DNA of 64,000 nt, taken from Streptomyces sp. P9-A2. Its GTDB lineage: Bacteria > Actinomycetota > Actinomycetes > Streptomycetales > Streptomycetaceae. Each line of letters begins with the position of its first letter. Within the stretch, counting starts at the first letter, position 1. The notes beneath the pieces were generated by a model. The model searched no databases, was not told where the DNA came from, and worked only from the letters and a program-made list of their open reading frames with translations. Location of the stretch: assembly GCF_036634175.1 (NCBI RefSeq), contig NZ_JAZIFX010000001.1, forward strand, positions 2,666,001-2,730,000, given 5' to 3'. Shown piece by piece: positions 28,080 to 36,849 of the stretch. The translations under genes and the position numbers were made by a program.

Positions 28080-28123
28080 CTCTGGAGCCGGGTGGGCGCG
28101 TGGATCACGGGGTCGAGGTTCAC
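28080..28123 (-). pseudogene. Truncated winged-helix regulator (copy 2), fused to CRISPR repeat
   Basis: From the GTG at 28123 the frame reads VNLDPVIHAPTRLQS, the same start as the intact regulator at 27402, and then enters CRISPR repeat sequence. Only 15 codons remain. The stop/start overlap with the second membrane gene is preserved. Confidence 0.8.
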
Positions 28124-28581
28124 CGGACCACCTCTCGCGCCGAGTGGGCCCGCACCCGGTTCTCGACCCAGCGGGTGGTGGCCGCCGTGTAAAGGGCGGT
28201 GACGGCACCGGCGACCGCCTTCTGCCAGATGGTGGAGTCGGTGGCTGAGCCTGCGACGTCCAGAACAATCCCCCAGACGCCGAAGCACGAGATGATCCAC
28301 AAGGCCGGCCGTACGCCCGCGTCGACAGTCCAGGTGCCCGGCCTCCATATAACGCGCACCCGTGCGGCCAGCGCCCCGGACATGGCGCCCAGGCCCGCGC
28401 CGTTCGCCACGAGGAACACGAGCCATGCGATGCCGTCCATCTCTGCGGCGATCACGGCCGCGGTGACCAAAATGACCACACCCGGCATGTAGCAGAGCGG
28501 AAGCGGCTGGTCACCGTGCGCCTTCTGCTGAACCCGCCTGATCTCGGAGAGAGCGTCGGCGGGATTCGGTGTCACGTCCAT
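28120..28581 (-). CDS. Small integral membrane protein (copy 2)
   Basis: A 153-residue paralogue of the protein at 27399-27860, the same length, with the same N-terminal PADALSEIRRVQQKAH and four membrane segments (VVILVTAAVIAAE, LVFLVANGAGLGA, ALWIISCFGVWGIVLDV, AVAGAVTALYTAA). Substitutions are spread along the protein, so the duplication is not recent. Its coupled regulator has been lost to a fusion with CRISPR DNA. The gene itself is intact. Its promoter region holds a 55-bp palindrome. Confidence 0.72.
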   Translation of the reverse strand: MDVTPNPADALSEIRRVQQKAHGDQPLPLCYMPGVVILVTAAVIAAEMDGIAWLVFLVANGAGLGAMSGALAARVRVIWRPGTWTVDAGVRPALWIISCFGVWGIVLDVAGSATDSTIWQKAVAGAVTALYTAATTRWVENRVRAHSAREVVR

Positions 28582-28603
28582 GCAGCACACCTGCTTCCTC
28601 GTG

Positions 28604-28658
28604 AAGTGCTTGACGTAGCGGAAAGCATCCAAACTGCTTTCCGCTACGTCAAGCACTT
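28604..28658. promoter_or_regulatory. 55-bp palindrome, promoter/operator of membrane protein copy 2
   Basis: Two perfect 24-base arms flank a 7-base loop; arm 1 begins AAGTGCTTGACGTAGCGG and arm 2 ends CCGCTACGTCAAGCACTT. It is the counterpart of the 27884-27937 palindrome. Three positions differ between the two elements, each changed in both arms so that symmetry is kept. Confidence 0.8.
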
Positions 28659-28724
28659 TCTAGAAGGGTGAGGGATGCGGCGCCGGCGCACGACACCGTC
28701 AGCCAGGCCGCAGCAGCCGGCGCC

Positions 28725-31700
28725 GGGACTGTCCCCGCGGGTGCGGGGAGCAGTGGCTGTCACCTTCCTGGCTGTCACTGTCGATGGGACCATCCCCGCG
28801 GGTGCGGGGAGCAGGACCAGTACGAGGGCGACGCCGACCCGGAGGCGGGACCATCCCCGCGGGTGCGGGGAGCAGATCGTCGTGGCTCCCACCTATGTCG
28901 CCGACCTGGGACCATCCCCGCGGGTGCGGGGAGCAGCAGGTGATCGTGCGCACCACCCCCACCAACGGGGGACCATCCCCGCGGGTGCGGGGAGCAGGCT
29001 CCGCCAACACGGCACGGTCCAGGTGGACTGGACCATCCCCGCGGGTGCGGGGAGCAGCAGGTGATCGTGCGCACCACCCCCACCAACGGGGGACCATCCC
29101 CGCGGGTGCGGGGAGCAGGCTCCGCCAACACGGCACGGTCCAGGTGGACTGGACCATCCCCGCGGGTGCGGGGAGCAGGCTTCCAGCTCTTCCGCCGTCA
29201 GCAGCTTCTCGGGACCATCCCCGCGGGTGCGGGGAGCAGACCCCGTGCACCGGGCCCCACGGTCCCACGTGGGGACCATCCCCGCGGGTGCGAGGAGCAG
29301 TCCGTCCCATGAGCCGCATCATGCGAATCCTAGGGACCATCCCTGCGGGTGCGGGGAGCAGGCAGGCATCGCACTGCCGCCGTTCCAGATGGCGGGACCA
29401 TCCCCGCGGGTGCGGGGAGCAGCGGTTGAGCATCTCGTCCATGGCGAGGGCGTCGGGACCATCCCCGCGGGTGCGGGGAGCAGGGTCATGCCGTCGACCT
29501 CTCGGTACACCTCCTGGGACCATCCCCGCGGGTGCGGGGAGCAGTTGAAGGGCTGGTTCGTGAAGACGGAGAAGCTGGGACCATCCCCGCGGGTGCGGGG
29601 AGCAGGCGTCGGTGCTCCGCGCGTCGGGCCTGCTGCAGGGACCATCCCCGCGGGTGCGGGGAGCAGGACGTGGAGCCGTCGACGACCAGGTTGAGCTTGG
29701 GACCATCCCCGCGGGTGCGGGGAGCAGATCGAGCGTCAAGGCCAGGGTGTCGGCGAGGAGGGACCATCCCCGCGGGTGCGGGGAGCAGATGGCCAAGTAC
29801 GTGACGCGTACCGGCCTGGAGGGACCATCCCCGCGGGTGCGGGGAGCAGCGCGAGCAGAGCGGTTGCGGCGGCCCCGGCGATGGACCATCCCCGCGGGTG
29901 CGGGGAGCAGCTCACCCAAACGCCCGGCAAGCGCCCCCGACGGGGACCATCCCCGCGGGTGCGGGGAGCAGTACCTGTCCACCGCTGGGGAGTCGATGAA
30001 CGTGGGACCATCCCCGCGGGTGCGGGGAGCAGGAAGCAGCGCTACCTCGAGCGGCAGGTGCGGCGGGACCATCCCCGCGGGTGCGGGGAGCAGTCGTCGT
30101 CCGCCCCACCGTCACCGTCGGCGTCGGGACCATCCCCGCGGGTGCGGGGAGCAGACCGACTTGTCCATGTAGCGGACGCTGATCGGGGGACCATCCCCGC
30201 GGGTGCGGGGAGCAGGGCCAACGAGCACCAGCTCTACCGGCTGCCCCCGGGACCATCCCCGCGGGTGCGGGGAGCAGTTGGGCGGGTCCGCGGGCGGGGT
30301 GCCGCCGTCGGGACCATCCCCGCGGGTGCGGGGAGCAGTTCCCGGCCGTCAGCACGCCGGGCAGGGTCGTGGGACCATCCCCGCGGGTGCGGGGAGCAGC
30401 CGGAGCCGGCGCCGGTGGCGGCGATGTCGACGGGACCATCCCCGCGGGTGCGGGGAGCAGCAGGTCCGCAAGGGCAAGCACACGCGCGCCCAGGGACCAT
30501 CCCCGCGGGTGCGGGGAGCAGTGCTTGAGGACGTGCGGGTGGAACGTGGCCGTGGGACCATCCCCGCGGGTGCGGGGAGCAGTCCGGCGGCCACGGGTCC
30601 TTGTTGTCGCCGAGGGGACCATCCCCGCGGGTGCGGGGAGCAGGAACTTCCCCTCGGCTGGCTGACCGGTGGAGGGGGACCATCCCCGCGGGTGCGGGGA
30701 GCAGGGCCCCAGCTTCCGCAGGTTCGCCACGATGTCTGGACCATCCCCGCGGGTGCGGGGAGCAGTTTCCCCGAAAACCGGCCCGTCGGACGACGAGAGG
30801 ACCATCCCCGCGGGTGCGGGGAGCAGAGCTCACGGACATCATGGGCGGCTTCTAAGTAAGGACCATCCCCGCGGGTGCGGGGAGCAGCGCCCACCTCGTG
30901 GACCCGAGGCAGGTCAAGGAGGGACCATCCCCGCGGGTGCGGGGAGCAGACGCGTGGATGGTGCCACCGGAAAATGCCAAAGGGACCATCCCCGCGGGTG
31001 CGGGGAGCAGTCCCCGACAGGGGGCCCGGGGAGCCGCCGACGGGGACCATCCCCGCGGGTGCGGGGAGCAGTCGCCCTTTTTGGCGTAGGCCTTTTCCAG
31101 CTGGGGACCATCCCCGCGGGTGCGGGGAGCAGGCCCCCCCCCCCCGGCGAGCTCGGCCGCGGCGCCGGGGGGACCATCCCCGCGGGTGCGGGGAGCAGTC
31201 GACCAGGGCCGCGAGCAACTTCCGCAGCCCGGGACCATCCCCGCGGGTGCGGGGAGCAGGTCAGTCCCGCCGCCTCGCGGAGCTGTACGTAGGGACCATC
31301 CCCGCGGGTGCGGGGAGCAGTCCTGCAGGCGGGCCTGGGTCGGGTTGGGTTCGGGACCATCCCCGCGGGTGCGGGGAGCAGCCCTCGTCGCCGACGCGCG
31401 TAAGGCGTTGCTCGGGACCATCCCCGCGGGTGCGGGGAGCAGGACCCGCCTTCCTCCGGTCCTCGGCGGCCGGCGGGACCATCCCCGCGGGTGCGGGGAG
31501 CAGGGTCGGCAGGCCAACATGAACGTCGTGGCCGTAGGACCATCCCCGCGGGTGCGGGGAGCAGATGGTTGGCCATGATCGTCAAGAGGTGGCCGAGGGA
31601 CCATCCCCGCGGGTGCGGGGAGCAGCATCCCACGTGCCCCCGAGACGGGCCCCCACGAGGACCATCCCCGCGGGTGCGGGGAGCAGGTGGGCAGTCGAGT

Positions 31701-32662
31701 GCGCCCCCGTTCGCTCCCGGGACCATCCCCGCGGGTGCGGGGAGCAGGCCAGGATCATGATGCGGTCGGCCGTGTCCAGGGGACCATCCCCGCGGGTGCG
31801 GGGAGCAGCCTGGCCACTCTCTGGACGACGTGCACGCCGTGGGACCATCCCCGCGGGTGCGGGGAGCAGGGTCGGCTTCCTTGACGTGCCGCAGCGTCTC
31901 GGGGACCATCCCCGCGGGTGCGGGGAGCAGCCGCTGGAGATGTATGACCAGGCGGAGCATCTGGGACCATCCCCGCGGGTGCGGGGAGCAGGCTCCGGCT
32001 CCCGATCCCCACTGCATCTCACCGGGACCATCCCCGCGGGTGCGGGGAGCAGGTCGTCGCTCCCGGACGGCGGAGCGCTCACGGGGGACCATCCCCGCGG
32101 GTGCGGGGAGCAGTGTACCCGCTTGAGGACGCGGACCGCGTCGAGGGGACCATCCCCGCGGGTGCGGGGAGCAGTTGCCGCGGTTCTTGCCGCCCGGGGT
32201 GCCCTGGGGACCATCCCCGCGGGTGCGGGGAGCAGGGGGGCGCTCCGCTAGGCACCGGTCCGTCGTGGGGACCATCCCCGCGGGTGCGGGGAGCAGATCC
32301 TCGCTCGCTACCAGACTCACGAGGAATCGGGACCATCCCCGCGGGTGCGGGGAGCAGTCCAGATCTCCCGGTCCGCACACATGCAATTTTGGACCATCCC
32401 CGCGGGTGCGGGGAGCAGCACCGGCCACGTCGATTCAGACGATCTAGTCCGGGACCATCCCCGCGGGTGCGGGGAGCAGAGGACCCCATGCCGAAGATCA
32501 GTACCCGTGTCGGGACCATCCCCGCGGGTGCGGGGAGCAGACCTGTCGGCTCCGGGTCATCAGTTCAGGGCTGGGACCATCCCCGCGGGTGCGGGGAGCA
32601 GCAGTCGTTCGCCTGCCGGTCGAACACTCGCCTGGGACCATCCCCGCGGGTGCGGGGAGCAG
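28725..32662 (-). CRISPR. CRISPR array 1, type I-E, 65 repeats / 64 spacers
   Basis: Repeats of 29 bp, in crRNA orientation starting CTGCTCCCCGCACCCG and ending GGGGATGGTCCC, recur about every 61 bp with mostly 32-nt spacers. The inner CCCCGC/GCGGGG forms the Cas6e hairpin. The array is read on the minus strand: its leader and cas2 are at the right end, and the mutated repeats (28725, plus single changes near 29272 and 29333) are at the left, older end. The last base of the repeat varies (C, A or T), as expected where that base comes from the acquired protospacer. By line-by-line count there are 65 repeats. Spacer targets cannot be assigned without a search. Confidence 0.97.
28937..29178. repeat. 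Tandem duplication of two spacer-repeat units inside array 1
   Basis: The block 28937-29057 (two spacers and two repeats) is repeated exactly at 29058-29178. One spacer starts CAGGTGATCGTGCGCACC and the other GCTCCGCCAACACGGCAC; each occurs twice in alternating order. Confidence 0.95.
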
Positions 32663-32737
32663 ACTCGGTGACCTGCGGGTTTATGAGGGCGGGGGGCGGT
32701 TTTTGAGTACTTTCGCTGATTCCGGCGAATGGGGCAT
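32663..32737 (-). promoter_or_regulatory. Leader of CRISPR array 1
   Basis: The 75 bases between the first repeat and cas2 begin ATGCCCCATTCGCCGG and end CCGCAGGTCACCGAGT in crRNA orientation. The leader of array 2 has the same length, with the same words at the same offsets. It should contain the array promoter and the site recognised during spacer acquisition. Confidence 0.85.
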
Positions 32738-32754
32738 AAGTGGTTCTGTGTGCA

Positions 32755-33117
32755 TCAGCCCCTCCCGAAGCGGCGGCGTTTACTTGCTCTGCTCCAGCCG
32801 GGTGGTGGGCCGTTCTGGGGCGTTGGGCCGGGGGTGGGGGCGTTCGGGTCGGGGCGGCGGATGAGGGTGACGCCTTCGTGGTCGGTGGGGTGCCAGGTGT
32901 GGTCGTGGGTGCGGAAGGTGAAGCCCTGTTCGTTGTTCGTGGTGTGGGCGAGGAGGGCGCGGCCCTGGCCCGCGTACTGCTGGACCTCTTCCCAGAGCAC
33001 GTCGCGGATGCGGGCCGAGGGGTTGCCGACGAACACGCCTGCGGAGATCTCCAGCAGCCAGCGGGTGAGGAATCCGCGTAGGCCGGCCGGGCAGTTGGTG
33101 AGGACGATGACGGTCAC
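32755..33117 (-). CDS. cas2: Cas2e, CRISPR adaptation endonuclease-fold protein (type I-E)
   Basis: A 120-residue protein that bridges two Cas1 dimers in the spacer-integration complex. The Cas2e features are present: TVIVLTNCPAGLRGFLTRWL (in part: VLTNCPAGLRGFLTRW), IRDVLWEEV and the strand RALLAHTTNNEQGFTFRT (in part: HTTNNEQGFTFRT). The C-terminal 25 residues are a proline-rich basic tail (PTPGPTPQNGPPPG), longer than in Escherichia coli. It overlaps cas1 by ATGA and ends 18 bases from the array 1 leader. It is the last gene of the operon. Confidence 0.95.
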   Translation of the reverse strand: MTVIVLTNCPAGLRGFLTRWLLEISAGVFVGNPSARIRDVLWEEVQQYAGQGRALLAHTTNNEQGFTFRTHDHTWHPTDHEGVTLIRRPDPNAPTPGPTPQNGPPPGWSRASKRRRFGRG

Positions 33118-34094
33118 CAGAGCGAGTCCCCGTAGTCGTCGGGCCCGTCGTGGTTGACGCCGGAGGCGACCTGGCGTCCGCCGTCGCTCTGGAGCGTGAC
33201 CACGTCCCGGTCGTCATCGGCGGCGCCGCCGGGACCGGTGGAGCCGGCTGTTTCCGGTAGCAGGAGGTGTTTGATGTCGTCGACGCACCTGTCCAGCAGG
33301 GACGTTTCGTTGATGCGGTCCCGGAGTGCGCGGCGGGTGCGGGAGCCGACGTCCTCCTCGTCCTGTGCGGCCACGTCGAAGGCGAGCGGGATGCCGATCT
33401 CCGTTTTGTAGAGGTCGGCGATGTCCAGGACGAAGGAGAGTTCGTGGCCGGAGTGGACGAAGCCGAGGGCGGGGCTGCAGCCCAGGGAGGTGACGACGGC
33501 GTGGGCGATGCCGTACATGCACTGGGCGGCGGCGGTGATGGCCTGGTTGACGGCGTCGCCGCTGGTGAAGTCGCCGGGGACGTAGCGCCGGCCTTTCCAG
33601 GGGATGCCCGTGCGGGCGGCCTCGGCGCGGTAGCAGTCCTTGACCCGGCGTCCCTCGCGGCCCAGGAGTTCGTGCCGGGTGAGGCCGTCGGGGTCCTCGT
33701 CCGGGAAGCGCAGCCGGTACATGTGCCGGGCCACGGCGATGCGGTTGCGCGGGTTGGTCCATTGCCGGGCCTGGGCCTCCATGAGGGCGGAGGAGCGGCT
33801 GAGGGCGCGGCCGGAGGCGTAGTAACGCACGCCGTGTTCGCCGACCCAGCAGACGGCGGCGCCGGTCTCGCCGAGCACGCTCATGGCCTGGTGGGTGATA
33901 CGAGTGCCGGGGCCGAGGAGGAGGGTGCCGATGGTGGCGGACGGGATGTGGGTGGTGCCTTCGGCATCCTGGGCGGTGATGGCGTTGGCGTCGCGGTGGA
34001 CCGTGCAGCGTTCCAGGTAGACGAAGGAGAGGCGGTCACCGGTGCGGGTGAGCTGCCGCGGGGTGAGCATCGGGCGCCGGGAGACCGTGCTCAC
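33114..34094 (-). CDS. cas1: Cas1e, CRISPR integrase (type I-E)
   Basis: A 326-residue metal-dependent integrase that inserts new spacers at the leader end. The catalytic residues fit the family in spacing: Glu147 (GREGRRVK), His214 (FVHSGHEL) and Asp227 (DIADLYKTE), the same distances as Glu141/His208/Asp221 of the E. coli enzyme. It starts at a GTG that overlaps the cas6e stop (GTGA) and overlaps cas2 by ATGA. A C-terminal tail of about 40 residues is Gly/Asp-rich. The intact active site suggests adaptation is functional. Confidence 0.96.
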   Translation of the reverse strand: MSTVSRRPMLTPRQLTRTGDRLSFVYLERCTVHRDANAITAQDAEGTTHIPSATIGTLLLGPGTRITHQAMSVLGETGAAVCWVGEHGVRYYASGRALSRSSALMEAQARQWTNPRNRIAVARHMYRLRFPDEDPDGLTRHELLGREGRRVKDCYRAEAARTGIPWKGRRYVPGDFTSGDAVNQAITAAAQCMYGIAHAVVTSLGCSPALGFVHSGHELSFVLDIADLYKTEIGIPLAFDVAAQDEEDVGSRTRRALRDRINETSLLDRCVDDIKHLLLPETAGSTGPGGAADDDRDVVTLQSDGGRQVASGVNHDGPDDYGDSLW

Positions 34095-34897
34095 GGTGTC
34101 CGCCGGTCGGGCCGGTCAGGCCGGGCGGCGGGGGTGACGGGGGCCAGGGTGAGGAGGCCGCAACCGTAGGCGCGGGCCCTGCCGACGCCCTGGGTGAGGG
34201 TGCGGCGCAGGGCGTCGGGGTCGATGACCTCCAGCCGCCCCTCGAAGGTGGCGGTGACGACGGTGACGGGGTTGCCTCGACGACCTTCGGGACCGCGGGA
34301 CTTGTCGAAGGAGAGGGACCGCGCGTTCCGTACGGCCAGCTCGTACCGGTCTCCGGGGTGGGGGTGCTTGTGGTGGGTGGTGCCTTCGGGCAGCAGCCGC
34401 CGGTCGGCCGGTTTCTCGCAGACGCGGAACCCGAGGCGTGTGAGGCGTTCCTCGTCGAGCAGCCAGCCCATCTGGTGGACGGGGGTGAGGTGCGCGGTGA
34501 GTTTGCGGGGTTCGCCCTCCTTGCGGCGGACGGTGTGGACGGGGTTCGCGGTCAGGCGGAACGTCCAGTGGTCGCCGGTGGCCAGCCGGTCGAGGAGCGG
34601 GGCATAGGGCCGGGTGTGCCAGCCCGGGTTCTCGGGTCCGGCGACGGCGGGCCATCCCGCCTGTTCGACCAGGTGCGTCAGGTCCGGGCGGTCGGGGCTG
34701 ACGACGTACAGCAGGACCTCGGCCCGCGCGTGCTGGTCGAGGCGCCACAGCACGCGGGGCGCGTCGGGCGCCGGGCTGTCGGAGGGCAGGAGGTGGGGAA
34801 AGGACGACATGACGGCCGCGTGCATGGCCTGGGGTGAGGACAGGAGGCGGCGGGCGCCGGGCCGGGCGGTGTTGACCCGGAAGCGGGTGATGAACAT
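34091..34897 (-). CDS. cas6e: Cas6e (CasE), crRNA-processing endoribonuclease
   Basis: A 268-residue RAMP protein that cuts the repeat hairpin and stays bound to the crRNA 3' end in Cascade. The catalytic histidine is His26 in SSPQAMHAAVM, equivalent to His20 in E. coli CasE. The glycine-rich loop near the C-terminus (GVGRARAYGCGLLTLAP) is the RAMP signature. It follows cas5e by nine bases and overlaps cas1. Length is slightly above the E. coli protein because of a C-terminal extension rich in Pro/Arg. Confidence 0.95.
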   Translation of the reverse strand: MFITRFRVNTARPGARRLLSSPQAMHAAVMSSFPHLLPSDSPAPDAPRVLWRLDQHARAEVLLYVVSPDRPDLTHLVEQAGWPAVAGPENPGWHTRPYAPLLDRLATGDHWTFRLTANPVHTVRRKEGEPRKLTAHLTPVHQMGWLLDEERLTRLGFRVCEKPADRRLLPEGTTHHKHPHPGDRYELAVRNARSLSFDKSRGPEGRRGNPVTVVTATFEGRLEVIDPDALRRTLTQGVGRARAYGCGLLTLAPVTPAARPDRPDRRTP

Positions 34898-34906
34898 CGG
34901 GTGCTC

Positions 34907-35653
34907 TCATCCTTCCAGGATGTCGAGGGCGGCGAGGGCGTCGAGAGCGGCGAAGGGGTCGTGCGCGTCGCACGGTCCACCGCCGCCTGCGGGCATCGGT
35001 GTGGGCACGGGGTCGGTGAGGACGGTGCGCGGTGCGTGCCGCCGGTGGGCGGCGTCGAAGCTGACGGGCTGGTCGCGCAGCACGTCCGCTGTCACCGCGG
35101 GCTCGTCAGCGGTCGTCTCGCGCAGCACGGTGAGGGTCCGCGGCACGGTCCAGTGGCGTCTGCGGTACCAGGCGGAGGCTTGCCAGGGCACGTTCCTCAG
35201 GACGTCCTCCAGGCCGGCGTCCTCGTACAGGCCGAGGTCGACCGGTCCGGCGGGTGGGCAGGAGCGCCGCCCGAGGTAAGGCGGATACACCGGGGAACGC
35301 AAGGCGTCGTCGAGGCTGGTGAGCAGGGTGCGGTCGCCTTCGACGGCGGCGACGAAGACGGCGTCGGCGAGGTAGTACCGCTCGGACAGGGGCATGGAGG
35401 CGCCGGTGACGCCGTGGTGGGCGGTGTGGAAGTCCCTGATGCGGGTGCCCGGCTGGTCGATGCGGACACCGAACCTGAGGGCGGCGAGAGGGGCGAGCGC
35501 CCCGTCGTCGCCGCGTTCGATGCCGGCCGCCGCGGCGAGCAGGCCGATGACACCGCTCTTGGTCGGGGCCGATTCGGTGGTGCGGCGGGTGAAGCGGGAG
35601 GAGGCCCCCCAGGACTGCAGGGGGCCTGCCAGGCGGAGGGCGAGCACGCTCAT
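34907..35653 (-). CDS. cas5e: Cas5e (CasD), Cascade subunit
   Basis: A 248-residue RAMP protein that caps the 5' handle of the crRNA in the Cascade complex. The N-terminal signature is clear (LALRLAGPLQSWGASSRFTRR in part: RLAGPLQSWG, then TKSGVIGLLAAAAG), followed by RIDQPGTRIRDFHT and the YYLADAVFVAA strand. It overlaps cas7e by ATGA. The C-terminal 25 residues repeat Asp/Ala motifs (FAALDALAALDIL). Order and overlap fit one operon with its neighbours. Confidence 0.95.
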   Translation of the reverse strand: MSVLALRLAGPLQSWGASSRFTRRTTESAPTKSGVIGLLAAAAGIERGDDGALAPLAALRFGVRIDQPGTRIRDFHTAHHGVTGASMPLSERYYLADAVFVAAVEGDRTLLTSLDDALRSPVYPPYLGRRSCPPAGPVDLGLYEDAGLEDVLRNVPWQASAWYRRRHWTVPRTLTVLRETTADEPAVTADVLRDQPVSFDAAHRRHAPRTVLTDPVPTPMPAGGGGPCDAHDPFAALDALAALDILEG

Positions 35654-36849
35654 GCGGGCTTCTTCTCCAGGCGCTCCGCGACGGCCCGCCCGACGGCGGC
35701 GGTGAGTTCGCCGAGCGTGCCGGCCTCGGTGCCGAGGTCGGCGAGTTTCTGCGTGGCGGGACCGACGCGCAGGACCCAGGTAAGAGTGGTCTCGGGGTTT
35801 CCGTAGGCGCGCTCGACGTCGGAGGCGTAGGCGGCGAGGCGGTCGGCGGCCTCACGTAGATGTCCGCCGCCGTCGCTGCGGACGGGGTCCTCGAAGGCGG
35901 CGACGCAGCTGATCGGCCGGGTGGTACGCAGTTTGACGACGACGGCGTCCGGCTCGGTGTGGTGACCGAAGGTGTTGATCTTCCCGGTGGGCAGGGAGTC
36001 GACGAAGGCGTGCACGAACGCCTCGACGGCGCGGCGCACCGGCTCGGTGCGCGGTTCGTCGTCGCGCAGGCCCTCCCCAAGGTTGGCGGCGAGCTGGTGC
36101 ACGCCGAGGGCCGCGTAGCGGTAGAGGGTCGCGGAGTTGAAGTCGACGGTGCCGATCATTCCGGCGCCGGTCTCCTCGTCGGTGTTCTCGTCGTCGACGG
36201 CGGTGTAGTAGTCCGACTCGTTGTCGACGCGGTGGACGCTGAGGGCGTGGGCGACCTGCACGGCGGCGTCGACGTTGATGTCGGCGACATCGGCGACCAT
36301 GCGGCCGAAGAGGGCGATGTCCACGGAGTGGCGGGTGTCCGCGAGTTCCCGGGCGCGGGCCTTGTTCTCCTTGGTCTTCAGGAACGCCGTGATGTCGGCG
36401 GCGCCTTCGAGGGCGAGGCGGGCAAGGCCGTCGAGCTGGCGGGAGCTGAGAAAGACCAGGTACTTGCTCTCGGGGGCGGGTGCGGGGCCGCCGTCCTTCT
36501 TGGCCTGGTCGGCCTTCCGCTTGGGGACCTCCGTCTTGAAACCGGCGGCCTTGACCGTCTCGTCGGCGAGCCGGAGCGCGTCCTCCCTTTCGGTGGACGG
36601 GTCGAGTCCGGCGATGCGGTCGGCCAGGAGTTCCACGATCTTCTTGGTCCGTACGCCCAGTTCGGCGGGGTCGAGGAGGTGTTCGTCCCTGAAGCAGGTG
36701 CGGATGGCCCGCTTCCAGGCCTGGCTGGAGACGCGGGCGCGGGGGACTCCGCCGTAGACGGCCGTCTTGGGCGCGCCCGTGTCGTCGCGATTCAGGTTGC
36801 TGGGCGGGACGGTCTGCAGGGCGTGCACGTCCAGGAAGATGCGGTTCAC
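35650..36849 (-). CDS. cas7e: Cas7e (CasC), Cascade backbone subunit
   Basis: A 399-residue protein; six copies normally form the crRNA-binding backbone of Cascade. The start MNRIFLDVHALQTVPPSNLNRD-type sequence (here VNRIFLDVHALQTVPPSN) and GGVPRARVSSQAWKRA are diagnostic of CasC/Cse4. TFGHHTEPDAVVVKL and RPISCVAAFEDPV follow in the second half. The GTG start overlaps the cse2 stop (GTGA), so the long frame that continues upstream is not part of the gene. Overlaps cas5e by ATGA. Confidence 0.95.
   Translation of the reverse strand: MNRIFLDVHALQTVPPSNLNRDDTGAPKTAVYGGVPRARVSSQAWKRAIRTCFRDEHLLDPAELGVRTKKIVELLADRIAGLDPSTEREDALRLADETVKAAGFKTEVPKRKADQAKKDGGPAPAPESKYLVFLSSRQLDGLARLALEGAADITAFLKTKENKARARELADTRHSVDIALFGRMVADVADINVDAAVQVAHALSVHRVDNESDYYTAVDDENTDEETGAGMIGTVDFNSATLYRYAALGVHQLAANLGEGLRDDEPRTEPVRRAVEAFVHAFVDSLPTGKINTFGHHTEPDAVVVKLRTTRPISCVAAFEDPVRSDGGGHLREAADRLAAYASDVERAYGNPETTLTWVLRVGPATQKLADLGTEAGTLGELTAAVGRAVAERLEKKPA

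Noticed and set aside
28675..32706. Many long open frames with repeats such as SPRVRGA or SPHPRGW across array 1
   Set aside because: They are translations of CRISPR repeats on both strands; the 61-bp period is not a multiple of three and merely lacks stops because of high GC.
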